A program made the translations under genes and the position numbers. A model generated the notes under the pieces. It was given only the letters and a program-made list of their open reading frames with translations, was not told the DNA's origin and did no database searches. 64,000 bases of DNA from Rosellinia necatrix (lineage: Eukaryota; Ascomycota; Sordariomycetes; Xylariales; Xylariaceae): assembly GCA_021209875.1 (NCBI GenBank), contig JAGYVD010000008.1, forward strand, positions 124,001-188,000, read 5' to 3'. Below, piece by piece: positions 24,761-39,389 of the stretch (position 1 is its first letter; each line of letters begins with the position of its first letter).

Positions 24761-27700
24761 TTTAATTATAATTTATAAGCGTTAATATATTTAAATTATA
24801 TAAGCTACTTTTAGTTTAAAAGTTTATATTTTATTTTTAGTTATAATATATAACAACTTAAAAATATTAATAATATTTATATATTTAAAATTATTAATCC
24901 TAGTTTTTATATATATTTATTTTTAATATAAAATAATATTATTTTAAAGCTTTTTTAATAAGCTATTTATTTATATATATAATATTTTTATAAAATTATA
25001 ATAATAAAATATAATATATAAACAGATTAAGTTTTAAAAGCTTTAAATAATTTTATTTTAGCTATAGTTAGTTTAAAATATATAAATTAATAATATATTT
25101 AACACATATTATAATTATTAACTTTATATCGTTTTATTTTATATTTTTATTAAATAATTTTATTTTATGTTTTTATAAAAGTTCTGCTATTTTAATATAA
25201 TATAATAATAATATATAAAAAATCTTATATTTTTTAAATATTATTTTAAAACGTTTTCCTCATTTAAAAATTTAAAGTTTTTAAATGCTGCCAGCTGTTC
25301 TTTCTTTGTTAATATATTTAAAGCGTTTATTTAAAAGCTTAAAAGTTTTATAAAAAATATATAATAAAAATTTTTAAAAATAAATAAATTAAAAGTCTGT
25401 TTTAATATTTAAAAAATAATAATATTATTAATAAAAGCTTTATAATAATGCTTATAAAAATAAAGCAATTTATTTATAAAACATTAAATATATATAAATA
25501 TATTATAAAATTTTATTAAAACTATTATTAATTGCTTTAGTTTTTAAAAATTTATTATTATAAATCGGTTTTAATAATTAAAATAAAAATCAAATTAATA
25601 AAAAATATAGTTGTTTTATTATAGTTAAATATTTTTTTTTAATTAACGTAATAATTATAAATTATAATAATAATAAATAGTTATTTAAAATAACAACTTT
25701 ATTTAAAACTTTTAACTTAACTATTAAATATAAATATAGTTTTTTTTATATATCAGCTATATAATAAAATTAAATATATAAATAAAAAAAGCGCTAATTT
25801 ATTTTATTTTATTTTATTTATAAAGTTTATTAAATATTATATTAACTATTTTTTAATTATATATATTAAAAAATATCATTAAAAATTCAGCTTTATTTAT
25901 TATTAATTATTTATTAAAAAGATTTTTATTTGTTTTTTTTAATATATTAATAATACTTTAGTTTTTTCAATATTAAATATTTTTTAATAACTTAAAAGTT
26001 TTTAGTGCTGTTATATTTTTTTATATAAATAAACTATTTATTTAAAGCTTTAATTTTGTTTTTTTATCAAGCTTTTTATATTTAGTATTAATAAAATTTC
26101 TTAGCTTTTAAGCTTTAAAGCTTTATTTAATTATTTGCTAGCTTTTGCTACAAGCGCGTTAATTATATTAATTTTATTTATGGCGTTTATTATATTAAAA
26201 ACTTTATCAAAAAAAAACTTTTTAAAAAAATTCTATGTTGTTCTAACGCGTTAATTATTTTAATAATGGCGTTAATTTTTATTACGGTTAAGTTTAAATA
26301 TTAAATCGCATTATAATTTTAATACGTGTTAATAATAATAGTTATAATAACAAAAGTTATTAATATATAGTCTGTTAATAAATATATATTTAATAATTTA
26401 AATTTATTAAAAATATATATTTTATTTTTAAATATAAAAATATTAAAATTAATAGCTAATATAATATTATAAAATATATTAAATAATAAGCTAGTGTTAA
26501 ACAGTAATAAATTAATTTTATTTATAACTTTAGCTGCTATTAAACTTATAGTTATTATTACAGCTTTTAAAAAAAATCTTATATATTTTAATATTTTTTT
26601 AATATAATTATTTTAAATTATATTTTTTAAATATTTTTAAAAATAGTTTTAGTTTTAAAAATAAATTAGCTTTTATTATGTTTACAGAAGTTATAAACTT
26701 AATTAAACTTATTATATTATTTTTTATAATAGCTTAAACATAAAATTTTATTTTTAATAGCAGTTTATATTTAGCTAGTGCTAGCATTAATATTTTAAGC
26801 GCTAAAATAACTTTATATATTAAAATTATTTTATAAACATATAAGTTTATTTTAAAAACATTTAAAAAATATTTTAAAATTTTTAAAATTTATAAAAATA
26901 ACTACGTTTAAACTATAATTAATTAATACTTCGCAAGTATTTAAAAATTATTTTTAATAATATTTTAATATTATTTTTTTTATAATTTAAGCTATATTAA
27001 TAAATTTTAATAATTATAAAATTTCTTATTATTATTATTTAATATATAAAATTTTAATATAACTTTTTGTTTATATTTAATTCGATTATTTTTAACTTTT
27101 TAAATCTGGCCTGTTTATTTTTAAAAATATATTTAAATTTGTTTAAAAATTGCTTTATTATTATTAAATAAATAAAGCTTATATTTAAGCTTATAATAAC
27201 ATTTTATTATTAATAGATTTTTAAATAATAATTTTAAAATATAAAAATTACCGTTTTTATTTCTGCTTTTTAAAATTATATATTCTATCAGATATTTTTA
27301 AACAAATAATATAATTAATTTATTATTTAGTTTAAAACTTATAATTTTATTTATTATAGTAATTTTAACTAGTTTTTTTAAAAAGTAATAATTTTAGCAT
27401 GATTTTTAATATAATATTAAAACGATTATATTTATATAAATATTAAAACAAAATATTACGTAATATAAAAATATATTATATCGCTTATAAATATACTTTA
27501 TTAAAAATAATATATTTTAAATATATTTAGTTAAATGTTTAATATAATATATAATATATTATTTTTAGTTATATATTAAATTAAATATTTAATTATAATA
27601 TTTATATAATAAACTATAATTAATTATAATAAACGTTTTATTATTATTTAATTTAAAGTTAAATAAAATATAAAACAATGTTATATTTAATATAAACAAG

Positions 27701-30570
27701 TTTAACTTTGCTATATTAACACGCTTTTTTAATAGTAATTATATTTATTTTTATATTTATTCCAGCCGTTTTTTTTTTTATTTTTCTTTTTTTATTTAAA
27801 CTTACAACTTTTTATTTATTTTATTATACTATTTTTTTATTTTTATCCTGATCTGTACTTTTTAACGTTTATTTTTTAATTATTAGATTTTCTGTTATAG
27901 TTTTAATTATTTTTTTAATTCGCAGATATTTGTTTTTTGCTCCTGCTATTAATAAAAGCTTTATTTTAATAATTTAAATTATATATCCAGCTAAAATATT
28001 TTTTATATTAGGCGTTAATAAATATTATTTAATTTTAAAATTTATGCTAGTTTATATTATAATTATAATATTATATTAATTTTATTATTAACGTTTAAAG
28101 TTTTTATAGCTTAAATATATTTTAGTTTTTTTATATAAATATAATAAAACTTATATTTTGTTATATAATATTTTTAATAATAATTTAGTTTAAATTAAAC
28201 GTTTTTTGTTATAACAAGTTATATATTAAATTAAATAGTTATTTTATTTAAAATAACGTTTAATTTTTATGCTTTAAGCTTAAGTTGTTAATTAATAATT
28301 AATTTATTGTTTTATTATAAAACTGCTAGTTTTTTAATAATATTTAAAATATAATTAAAATTTATTAAATATTTTATTCTGCTATTTTTAAATTTTTAAA
28401 AATAAATTTTTTTCTGCCAAATAAAATACATTAATAAAAATAAGTTTATTTTTATTAGTTATTATTTTATATTGTTTTTGTTTTTTTATTTAAGTTAAAC
28501 TAGCTAATATTAGCTTGTTTTATATAATTATTATATAACAAAAAATAAAGCTATTAAACGTTTAATATTTTTTTTAATTTTTTATTTATATTTATAATTA
28601 TTTTTATTATTTCGACTTTTTAGTTAAAAGTTTTTATAAAAGTCCTTTTTTTACCGCTTTTTTATTATTTATATTTAAGCTATTTAAATCGCTAAAATTA
28701 TTATTTTATAAAAATAATTTTAATAGGTTTTATTACCTGCTAAATGTTATAATTTTAAAAATGTTATAATAAAAATGTTATAAATATATGTTTAAACTAA
28801 TATAAAATAAAAACTTTATATATTATTATATTATTTTAATAAATAAAGTTTTTATTAACAGGTATACAGCTTATGTTTTAAAGCAGACTATTAAAATAAT
28901 AAATATTAGCGCTGCTATTAAAACTTATGCTAGTTTTATTAAAAGCACTAGGATAAATAATTTACATAATAGTTTTAGTGCTAATATAGCTATAGTTAAA
29001 TATTAATAATTAAAATATTAAAATTAAACAAGCAGTACTGCTGCATATTTAATTATATTTAATATAACTTTAAATAATTAATTAATAACGCAATAAAATG
29101 TTTTAAAAACAAAAGTTTTTATATTAGCTAGTATTTTAGCGTTATTTAATTGTTATATTAATTAATTAATTATTTTTGCTGTTTTAATATTTTTAGCATA
29201 TTGTTTTGTTTTAGTTATATTTTTTTTAATTTATTGTATTAATTCTGCAAAAAGTTTATAGCTAAAATAAATTATTTAAAAGCTTGTTTATTTAGTTTAA
29301 ATTTTAATTTTTAAGTTCATAGCTTACATTATTACTACTATAGCAATTTATTTATATTTTTAGCCATATAGTTTTTAAAATTATTTTAATTATTAAACAT
29401 TATTTTTTAGTTTTAAACTAGGCTATAATTTTAAAGTTTTATTAAATTTTTATTAATTTTATATTATTTTTAAATAAATTTAAAATATAAACTTAAAATT
29501 TTTATTATTATTTAATTTAAACTTATTATTAAACTTATTTTAAACTATATTTTTTTTTTAATATAAAATATTTAATATTTATTGTTTTAGTTTTTAATTT
29601 TTATATAAAATAAAAAATGTTAGTTTAATAAACTTAAGTTTTATTAGCAAAAATAATTTTTTTTATATTATTTTAAAATTAATAGTTTAATTAAGATTAT
29701 TTTAAAGCTAGAAATTCTTTTAGCTTTTATAAGCTTTAAAGTTAAATTTTAATTATTAAAACTATATTAAATTTTTAAGTCTTAAAAATTCTAAGTTAGT
29801 TTTATATTTTAATATTTTAATAATTATTAAGTTTATATAAATTAATAATTAAAATTTACGTTAATATTAATAATAGAATAAATATATATAAGTTATATAA
29901 TTTTTATAATTAAACTAATAAATATTATTAGCTGTTCTATAAATTTATATTTATATACACGTTTTAAAACAAAATTAAATTTTAAAATTAAAAATAAAAT
30001 AAAAAGTATAACCAGGTATTATTAAAACCTGCGTATTTATTAAAAACCTAACGCAGGCTTTTAAAAAATAAAGCTAATATTAATTATAAGTTATAATTTT
30101 ATTATTTAAATATAATATTAATTAAAGTTTAAAAAACAGCTAATCGGTATATTATAGTCGTTAAATATTTAATATTAAAATAATTAAAGTTTAAAAAATA
30201 ATAAATTATTTTAATATATTAATAGCGAAATATAGTAATATTATTTAAAATATAATATAAAATTAAACTTAACTATTTTTGTTTTAAAATATAATAATTA
30301 ATTAGTTAGCTAACGCAGGATTTATTAAATTAATTAAACTATTAAATTTATAAAATAAATATTAATAGATCTTGCTAGCAATAATTAAGCTTAAAAGCTA
30401 GCAATTTTATTTTTTTTATAAACAGGGCTGCTTAAAATATAAAAAAAAGCTGTATTAAAGTTTAAATACACGCGGACGTTAAAAAACCAAGCGTGTCTTA
30501 TCTGCCGGCACAAAAAAAGAAATTAAACTAAAATATAAAATTATATAATTACAAGACTTGCAGCATTATT

Positions 30571-30756
30571 TAATAAAATTTACTAGAAGTAATATAATTA
30601 AGTTTATAAAAATATAATATAAATTAAATAAAAAGCTTTTAGTCCCGCAGGGACCAGAAGCTTTTTAGGCTAGGTTATTTTATTTAAGCTATGTAATCTT
30701 TATCTAGCTAGCTCCGCTAGCTAAATAAAGAGCCCCCCCCTTTCCTGACTATGTCA
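30571..30756 (-). repeat. 5' LTR of copy 1-A
   Basis: It retains GTCCCGCAGGGACCAGAAGC, the TCTAGCTAGCTCCGCTAGCT core and GAGCCCCCCCC. The outer TGACATAGTC start is at the right edge. Just inside, on the coding strand, the DNA reads AATAATGCTGCAAGTCTTG, which is where a primer-binding site should be; it does not begin with the usual TGG. Confidence 0.8.
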
Positions 30757-31418
30757 GGTTAGCAGGTGCTTTTGTTTTTATATTTTTTTAAAAGTTTTTA
30801 AAGTTTTTAAGCTGTATAAATAATAGTTAGTCTAATAATGTATTATTTTACAGCTTTTAATTTATTGTTTAGTTATTTATTAATATAAGCTTTTTTTTAT
30901 ATAAATTATTTTTTTTTTTGTTATGTTTTTTTTTTTTATAATAAATTACGGCTTGGTTTTATTTTTTTAAGTTTAAGCTTTATTTTATTATTTTAAATAT
31001 ATTTAATATAACAGCTTGTATTTTTTTTAAAGCTTTTATTTATTTATTATTTTAAGTAAAAAAATAAGTAATAATATATTAGTTTGGGCTTATTTTTTAA
31101 AAAATATAGATTTTTTTTTTTTAAAAAAGCTTTTTTAAAGTTTTTTTTTTAATTTATTATTTTAAACAGTTGCTGTTTTTTAGTTTTAAGTTTAGCTAGC
31201 AGCTTTATTTTAAGTTTTAAATATTTAATAGTTTTTTTTTTTATTAATTTATTCTTTAGTTATTTTTGTTTTAAAATATTATTTTAACTGTATAAATGTT
31301 TTTTTTTTTTTATAATTATCATCAAGCTTAATAAATTAATAAAATAAACTATAATGTAAAAAAATAAATAAAATAAATAACTGCGTTAAATAATAAGTTT
31401 AAATATTTATAACGTTTA
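30757..31418 (-). other. Family-3 interior between copies 1-A and 1-B
   Basis: A 662-bp T-rich stretch with long T runs and no legible motif on either strand. It belongs to family 3 by position: both neighbours have their own TSDs here (GGTTA at its left edge, GTTTA at its right edge). The Lys-rich coding it would imply on the minus strand would suit a Gag tail, but that is only inference. Confidence 0.5.
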
Positions 31419-31600
31419 TAGTAAGGTTTACTAGGGGTAGTGTGGTTAAATCTGTAAAAATGTGATGTAGATTAAATGGAGGCTTCTGGTCCTGCAGGGA
31501 CCAAAAGCTTTTTAAGCTAGGTTATTTTATTTAAGCTATATAATTTTTATTTAGCTAGCGCTGCTAATTAAATAAAAAACTCTTTTTTTTAACTATATTA
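31419..31600 (-). repeat. 3' LTR of copy 1-B
   Basis: The outer ~75 bp is unmutated (GGTTTACTAGGGGTAGTGTG), and the inner half is heavily mutated, as in copy 1-A. The hairpin with GTCCTGCAGGGACC remains. Confidence 0.8.
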
Positions 31601-32439
31601 AGTGCTAAAGCTATAATAAAACGTTATTATTTTTAATAATTATATAATTCTTTTTTTATTATTTCTAAAATCAGCTATAGCTTTTTTTTAATTTTAATAT
31701 TTTTTAATTAGTTTTTTAATATTATATAGTTGCTACTTTAATTTTTATTAGTTATTTTATAACTATATTTTTTTATTTAATAAAATAATTAAATCTGTTT
31801 TAATATAGTTTATTTAATGTTTAAAATTATTTTAATTTTAAATAAATTATTTTTTTTTAAGTTTTGTTTTTAAACATCAGGCTTAATGCTAGTATTTTCC
31901 GGTAAAAAATTCTTGCTTATATTTTTAAGTAATAAATATATAACTAAAATAATAAAATAAATATTAAAAATCTCTAGCAATTTTAACTTATAAGCTGATC
32001 TCTTAATTTTTTTTAATTTTTATAATTTTACGCGCTATTAAAAATATTTTTTAACAGCTTTTAAAAAATAATATTTTAAATAAAATTTTAAAAATATTTT
32101 ATTTTTATATTAAACTTTATTAATTTATATTTATTATTATAGTATTATTTAACGCGTGCTGTTGCAAAATCTATAGCTAACTTTATATTTTTATAAAAAT
32201 ATTCTTATATAAATTAAATATTTTTAATAGTTATACTTATTTTATATTAACAAAAACTTTATTTAGTTTAAATAATTAAAATTTAAAAAGCTGTTTATAA
32301 GCTAATAATTTAAAAAGTTTTAAAATGCTTTATTTAAGTTTTATTATAAAAATAATAATATATTTATTTATTTATAGTTTAAATATATATATATATAATA
32401 TTAAATAATAATTTCTACTATTTAATTTTTTATTTAAAT

Positions 32440-34400
32440 AATTTATTATTTTATAAATAATAAAAGTTGTTATTAAAAGTTTTATTTTTATAGTTTTTAA
32501 AGCTCCGTTTAAAATTTAAACATAAACTTTCGATTTTAATTAAAAATAATACCGCTTAATATATTTTAATTAAATAACAGGAATAGCTTAGCTAATATTT
32601 TTATTTAATTTTTAACAAAGTATTTTTATTGCTAGATATAAATAATAAAAGTTTTAATATAATATATAGTATTATTATTAATATATTATAATAATTAAAT
32701 TTTTTAATTATTATAATATAACTAAAAATAATATTTTAAATAAGCTTATAATAAAATCTATTATTAGTATTTTTATTAGCTTAATATTTTTAATTAAATA
32801 AATTAATAATTATTATATAGCTTTTTCTGCTACTACTATACAACTTATATCTGTTGTAATAATTTATATATATTTTTATTTTATAAGTTTTTAACTCGAT
32901 TATATAAACTTTTAATTTTTTATTATATACTGTTTATTAAAATAATACTTATTATTATATATTATTGCTAAAAATTTAACTATTTGTTTTTAAATATATA
33001 TAATTTATGCTTATTTTTCCGGTTAACGTTATATAGTAAATTATTTATAATTACAAAAAATATCCAGGCTTAAAAAATTTGCAACGTTTTTGTTGCTTTT
33101 ATAAATCGCTTTTAAAACTTTTTAATATTTAAAATTTTAGCATAATCTATTATAATTTTAGTTTTTACTGTTTTTTATTATTAGTTTTAAATATATTATT
33201 TATATATTATTTAAAACTAGTTTTTATTTATTTAGACTATTTCTTTTTAATATTTATTAAATTAATGATATTTTTAATCGATTAAATATATTTAAAACAA
33301 AGTTTAGCCTGCTTAACATACAATATATTTATAATTTATATTATAACAAATATATAAACGTGTTAATTAAACGCTTGTTTATATAGTCTATAAATCTATT
33401 ATTAAATTCAGTTTAATTTAATATATTTTTATTATTAAATAATTAGTAAAAAAATATTAAATTAATTAAAGTTTTAATTATAGTTTATAAACGTTAATAT
33501 ATTTAAACTATACAAGCTATTTTTGTTTAAAAAGTTTATATTTTATTTTTAATTATAATATATAGCAACTAAAAAATATTACTAGTAATATTTATATATT
33601 TAAAATTATTAATTCTAGTTTTTATATATATTTATTTTTAATATAAAATAATAATATTTTAAAGTTTTTTTTAACAAGCTATTTATTTATATATATAATA
33701 TTTTTACAAGATTATAATAATAAAATATAATATATAAATAGATTAAGTTTTAAAAGTTTTAAATAATTTTATTTCGGCTATAATTAGTTTAAAATATATA
33801 AACTAATAATATATTTAACGCTTATTATAATTATTAACTTTATATTATTTTATTTTATATTTTTATTAAATAACTCTGTTTTATATTTTTATACAAATTC
33901 TGCAACTTTAGCATAATATAGCAATAATATATAAAAATTCCTATATTTTTAAATATTACTTTAAAACTTTTCTTAATTTAAAAATTCAAAGTTTTTAAAT
34001 GCTGCTAGCCATTTTTTATTATTAATATACTTAAAATGTTTATTTAAAAGTTTAAAAGTTTATAAAAAATATATAATAAAAGTTTTTTAAAAATAAAAAA
34101 TTCTTTTTATTAAATAATATAAAAATATTATATAAATAAATTAAATAGTTTGTTTTAATATTTAAAAAATAATAATATTGTTAATAAAAGCTTTATAATA
34201 ATATTTATAAAAATAAAGCAATTTATTTATAAAACATTAAATATATATAAATATATTATAAAATCTTATTAAAGCTATTATTAATCGTTTTAGTTTTTAA
34301 AAACTTATTATTATAAATCGGTTTTAATAGTTAAAATAAACTATAAATTAATAAAAAAATATAGTTGTATTTACTATAGTTAAATATTTTTTTTTTAATT
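32440..34400 (-). pseudogene. Integrase, RNase H and RT relics of copy 1-B
   Basis: Minus-strand alignment to copies 1-A and 1-C places integrase at the left, then the RNase H tail near 33,275-33,400, then RT up to the family-2 insertion. The insertion at 34,493 therefore interrupts this element upstream of the RT core. The empty site in 1-A is near 25,735. Confidence 0.5.
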
Positions 34401-34493
34401 AACAGAATAATTATAAATTATAATAGTAATAAATAGTTGTTTAAAACAGCAATTTTATTTAAAACTTTTAAATTAACTATTAAATGTAAATAT

Positions 34494-34771
34494 TGTTATG
34501 GCCCACAGCTATGATAGTGATCTCTGATTGGCCGGCTGGCTAACCGGCCAGCTAATCCCTGATTAGCCACTTGGCTAAGCAGGTACAGGTATGGAATAGT
34601 AAATGTGGTAGGTAGGCCAGTCACGTAGTGAATAGCTAGTAGTATGTACAAGTAAAAATTCCGGCCGTCGGCCCTATATATAGTTTTTTTTTTTTTTTAA
34701 TTTTAGTTTTTTTTTTTAATATATAAGTATAATTAGGCATTGTTTTAACTGCTGTTATTGCAGCTATTATA
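34494..34771 (+). repeat. 5' LTR of family 2
   Basis: It starts TGTTATGGCCCACAGC and ends GCAGCTATTATA, consistent with TG...CA after mutation of the last C. The left ~180 bp is close to unmutated, with a palindrome GGCCGGCTGGCTAACCGGCC near 34,530-34,549. A T-rich segment follows a TATA-like site. Confidence 0.9.
34674..34683 (+). promoter_or_regulatory. TATA-like site in the family-2 LTR
   Basis: CTATATATAG sits just after CGTCGGCC, in the part of the LTR where a promoter is expected. The 3' LTR keeps the same CGTCGGCCCTATATATAG. The role is inferred from position only. Confidence 0.35.
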
Positions 34772-36650
34772 AAATTAAAGTTTATTTTTTATTGTTTAAA
34801 AAAACGTTAAAATTTTTTTAAATTTTTAATTAATTAATACGTTAAAAACATTATAGCAAAAAAAAATAATTTAATTTTTTTAGCAGAAGCTAAGCAATAA
34901 ATACGCTTTAAAAAAAACGACTTAAATAAACTAATATTTTAAAATATTAATTAATATAATTATTATAAACTTTATTGCTAGTTTTTAAAGTTTATAAAAT
35001 TAATATTATAAACAAATAATATTAATATAGCAGAACACTTTAAACATAAAAACAATAGTTATAATAAAAATAAAAACGAAAAAAAATAAACTTATCGATA
35101 TTTTTGTATTAAAATCGTACCGCCCGAAGTAATAACTAAAGCTTACATACGGCTAGCTTTTATAAAACTTTATAAAAACTTTATAAAACAAATAAAAACT
35201 AATACAGCTTATTTTATTATTAATAAACAACTAAAAATAATATTTATAGCAATAACGTTTAAAAAAAAACATATATTTTTATTATAAAATAGTTTTATAA
35301 ACTTTTAATAATTTATAAAACTAGTTTATAACTACTTTAAAAAATATATTATAAATTTAAACATTGCTTATTATTTATTAATACCGTTTAAAATATTTTA
35401 AAAATATTATTAACTTAATAAATAAAATAAATAATAATTTTATATAAATATTATATTAAATAAATTAATTTAGCTTATAAATAAAAAATTAAAGCTAATT
35501 TAAATTACGCTTTAATTAAAACAAACAAAAAAATTAAAATTTTAAAAGATTAAATTGTTGCAATATCTACTTAGCTAGGCAAAATATTTAACAGTTGCTA
35601 AAAAACTATATTTAAGCTAGACCTAGGCATTTTTAATTTATAATATACTAAAAAAAAATTAAAGTTAACTTTTAAAACTGTAGAACTACTGGTTTTTATA
35701 AGCAAAAAACTAATAAATAATAAATTAAAAATAAAATTTAAGCGTTAGTTTATATTTTTAAAAAGTAAACTTATTAAAAATAACAACTATTTTTAATATA
35801 AATTAAAAAAAATCGACTATATTACCAGCCGTATAAAAAGCAAAGCTTTAAAAAACTTTATATTATTTATTATTAATAACTATAGCAAACTAAGATTAAA
35901 AACTAGGTAAAAAGTTCTAGACTACTTTTTTTTATTTTATAACAACTTTAATAAATATAAAAAAGCTAGAGTTAAATATTAAAACTTAAAAATAACCGCA
36001 AACAATAAGTTTATTTAATAAGCTAGCATAATATAAATTAACTTAAAGAATTTTAAACAAAATATATATAACAAATTATTTAAACGTTTAAATAAGCTTT
36101 ATATAAATAAACTAAATAATAATATAATAAACTTTACTACTTATTATAAATATATATAATTATATAATTACTAGCAGTAAAAAAACTTTATTTAAAACAA
36201 AGCCTTGTAAAAAAAAAAAAATCCAAAAAAAAAAAAGCCGAAAAAAACTTTAACCTAGGCCGCCCGAAGTAGTCCCTGACTTAAAAGCGCTTATACATTA
36301 AAAAACAATAATAAAAGCGTTGCTATTATTAAATAAGCAAAAAATAAAACAAAAATTTGCGTTAAACTAAAACTAAACTAGTTTAAAGCTTTTATTATAA
36401 AAAATAAATACTTTATCTGCTATAAATAAAAATATCGCAGTAATAATTATTTATATAAAAACAACTTCGACTAACTAAATAATATACATGTTAACACTAT
36501 TTTTATAAAAACTATAAAAATAAACTATGCAGAAATAAAAAACATAAACGAAAAAAAAAACAGCTTAAAATAAATAAACTTTTTTTTTAAGCAGAAAATA
36601 TTAACATTTAATATAATATAATATAAAAAAATCCTGTTTAATTTTTTAAA
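34772..36650 (+). pseudogene. Gag region of family 2, mostly illegible
   Basis: A-rich on the + strand, as expected for a Lys-rich Gag after mutation. GC-richer fragments such as ACCGCCCGAAGTA occur twice (~35,128 and ~36,261). Near 36,417 ICYK-stop-KYRSNNY could be a remnant of a CCHC zinc knuckle but lacks the full spacing. No reliable domain can be named. Confidence 0.4.
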
Positions 36651-36699
36651 AAATATTTTAAAAAAAAACCTGTTTTTATAAATTATATTATAATAAATA

Positions 36700-37080
36700 A
36701 TAAACTTATATTATTTATTAAAGCTTTAGCTAATATAAAAACAAACGTATATATTTTAATTAATATAACTTTTGCTGTTTAAATAATAAAATACTTAAAA
36801 CTTAAAATTATAACGGGCTTTAAACCAGTTATTATCGCCGGATATAACGGCAATTTAACCTAACAAGTAGACCTAGCTTTAAAAGCACACTTTAAAGTAT
36901 AAAAAAAATAGTACAAAAGGCCCTTTTAATTATAATTAATATAAAACACAACGTAATTATTAAAAAAAAATATTATAACTATTATAACATATTAATAAAT
37001 TTTTATATAAACAACTTTTATTTTTAAATAACTAAAAATTAAAATATTAAGCTTTTAAAATCTTAATAAATAAAATAAAC
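36700..37080 (+). pseudogene. Retropepsin (aspartic protease) relic, family 2
   Basis: At 36723-36755 the frame reads ALANIKTNVYILI, the mutated form of AL.DTGANVY.(F/L)I. The catalytic DTG (36732-36740) has become NIK by three G-to-A or C-to-T changes. Downstream ITGFKPVIIAGYNGNLT fits the flap region, with PV...GYDG typical of fungal gypsy proteases. In another frame NIKHNVIIKKKYYNYYNI (near 36,938-36,992) fits the closing LGHHDVILGRKWL.EH. A frameshift in an A-run lies between them. Confidence 0.75.
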
Positions 37081-37949
37081 GATTTATTAAAACATTTTAA
37101 ATATTAAAAAAACGTCGCTTAAAAAAAAAAGCTAATAAACCGCAAAAATAAAAAACGTAAAAATAGGCGACTTAATTAAAATCAATAAAAAAAAAAGCTG
37201 CAGAAATAAAACCTTTTAAACTAAATATAAGAAAAGATCACTTAGCTAAAAATTAACGGGCCGACTATAGATAATATAAACCTGGAAAGCTTTTTTAAAC
37301 TTATTTTAATAGTTATTTTAAATAAAAATAAAATTATATAAAAAATATATAAAATAACAAAAGTATTAAATAAAAACAGAAATACCGATTTAACTTTAAA
37401 AGTAATAAAAATTAAACTAAAAATAAAAACTCTGCTTAAAAAAAATGCTTAAAAGTTGTACTAACTTCAGCAAAACATTATTAAATAATATAAATATTAA
37501 CTTATAAAAATTATAACTATTAAAACTATAGTTTTTAATATAACGTTATAATAAAACAGCATAATATGCTATAATATAACTATGCTATATAAAATTAACA
37601 AAATAATAAAATATAAAAAATTAAAAATTTAAAATAAACTATTAAACAAAAATAAAACAGAACTAAAAAAAAGCTTATTATAGATCGTTTTAAAAGCTTA
37701 TTATAAATATTTAAATATTTTTTTAAAAGCTATTTTAAACGACCTGTTTTTATATAAACTAAAAATTAATTATTGTTTAACGCTAAATTAAAACTTAAAA
37801 TTATTAAAATATAACTTTTATATAAAATATTATTTAAAAAGTTAAAACGTGTTAATAATATATTTATAATAACTTAGCAAAAAAATTTATAAAACTTACG
37901 CTAGCTTTTTAAACAGCTTTTATATTTTTTATACGTAAAAACAACAAGT

Positions 37950-38480
37950 TTTTATGTTTATATATTAACTATAAAAAACTAAATATTTTAACTTAGAAAA
38001 ACTATTATTTATTACTGTTAATCAAGAAAATATTAGCCTGTATAACATAAGCTAAAATATTTATAAAAATTAATATTAAGCAGGCATTCTACTGCATTTA
38101 TATTATAAAAAAAAATTAAAAATTAACCGCTTTTTAGATTTAATATAAAGCTTACTAGTTTAAAATATTATTTTTAAATTAATTAATAAGCTAGCTACTT
38201 TTTAAAAATATATTAATAATATGTTGTAAAAATATTTAAATATTTTTTATATAGCTTATATTAACAACATTTTCATTTATTTAAACAACGAACTAAAATA
38301 CTAATATTACGTTAATAAAATACTATAACGTTTTAAAAAAACAAAACTATAAGCCGACTTAAAAAATGCAAATTTTATATAAAAATCTAAGTTTTTAAAT
38401 TTATTATTAAAACTAAAAAATAAAAGTTAACTTTAATAAAATTAAAATTATTTTTAATTAAAAGCGCTTAAAAAAAAAAG
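37950..38480 (+). pseudogene. Reverse transcriptase relic, family 2
   Basis: One frame reads KLINKLATF-stop-KYINNML, matching PFGLTNAPATFQ.YIN..L, then YLNIFYIAYINNIFIYLN, matching the catalytic box AYIDDILIYS. The YIDD codons are at 38257-38268 with both Asp codons turned to AAC (Asn). After that come NKILQ-like and KKTKL-stop-ADLKNANFI, matching VL.RL..AGLQADLKKCEFH. This is an unambiguous Ty3/gypsy RT. Confidence 0.9.
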
Positions 38481-38639
38481 CGCTATTAAAAAAATACGCT
38501 TATTTTAAGCTTTTATAACTTTTATAAAAGTTTATCTAAAAATATAATTAAATAATAAAACTATTAAATAATTTAATTTATATAAAAGCTAATTTAACTT
38601 AGTTAAAAGCCTGCTAAAATACGTTTAAAACATTAAAAA

Positions 38640-39075
38640 ACAGGCTAACTAATATACCGGTACTAAAACATTTTAATTATAAAAATAAAATATAAATAAA
38701 AATAAACATATTTAACAAAGTAGCAGCTGGCGTGCTATTATAACAAAAAACAGCAAATAACCTGTAGCAGCTAATTATATTTTATTTAAAAACTTTTTAT
38801 AACGCAAAATTAAATTATAATATTTATAACAAAAAAATATTAGCTGTTATTAAAAAACTATTATATTAAAAAGCAGAGTTAATAAGCCTGCAATAATTAC
38901 AGCTGTTTTTAGTTGTTATAGATTATATTATATTAAAATATTTTAACGTAAAAAAAATCTTAAATTTAAAACAAGCTAAATAAGCCGAGCTGATTATATA
39001 TTATAACTTTAATATTATATATCGCTTAAAATTAAAAAATATAATAACGGACATTTTTTTAAATTAACAGAAAAC
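38640..39075 (+). pseudogene. RNase H relic, family 2
   Basis: Near 38,880-39,066 the frame reads LQLFLVVIDYIILKYFN, then LKQAK-stop-AELIIYYNFNII and YRLKLKNIITDIFLN. This corresponds to the conserved ...V.TDH..L.YF......RQARW.E.LS.YDF.I.YRPG..N..ADALSR of chromovirus-type gypsy RNase H. The Asp of TDH and the PG are lost. Confidence 0.8.
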
Positions 39076-39389
39076 TTAAAAACATAAAAACAACAGAAAA
39101 ACAAACAAAAAACTATAGCTTTTTTTAAGCTGGCAATTTTTAAAATAAAAAAAAATATATATAAAATATATATTATAAAAATATTATATTTTTACTACTA
39201 TTAAAAGTAGTATTTATAAACGTAGTATTAAAAATAAATTAATATAATATTAGTTTAAACAAATATTAAAAAAAAGCTTAAGCTAACAAAAACTTTAATT
39301 AATTAATACTAAAAAACCTGTTGCTATATAAAAAAAAACTAATTATTTCTAAATTAAACAACCTATAAATTTAAATAATTAAAAAAATC

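Larger units (their letters stand above)
22496..30756 (-). mobile_element. Ty3/gypsy LTR retrotransposon, family 1 copy 1-A
   Basis: Direct repeats lie at 22496-22679 and 30571-30756 with a perfect 5-bp TSD, GGTTA (22491-22495, 30757-30761). Length is 8261 bp, or about 8.07 kb after removing the nested solo LTR at 23530-23714. It aligns throughout with copy 1-B and, in reverse complement, with 1-C. Coding is on the minus strand, so the 5' LTR is the right one. Gypsy relics: integrase about 23.75-24.5 kb, RNase H tail about 24.55-24.7 kb and RT roughly 25.1-25.7 kb by correspondence with 1-C. All frames are broken. It is inserted in family 3. Confidence 0.85.

Noticed and set aside
36400..36450. 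CCHC zinc knuckle in the family-2 Gag
   Set aside because: The C-Y-K spacing starts correctly, but the second Cys, the His spacing and the last Cys cannot be placed without adding bases.
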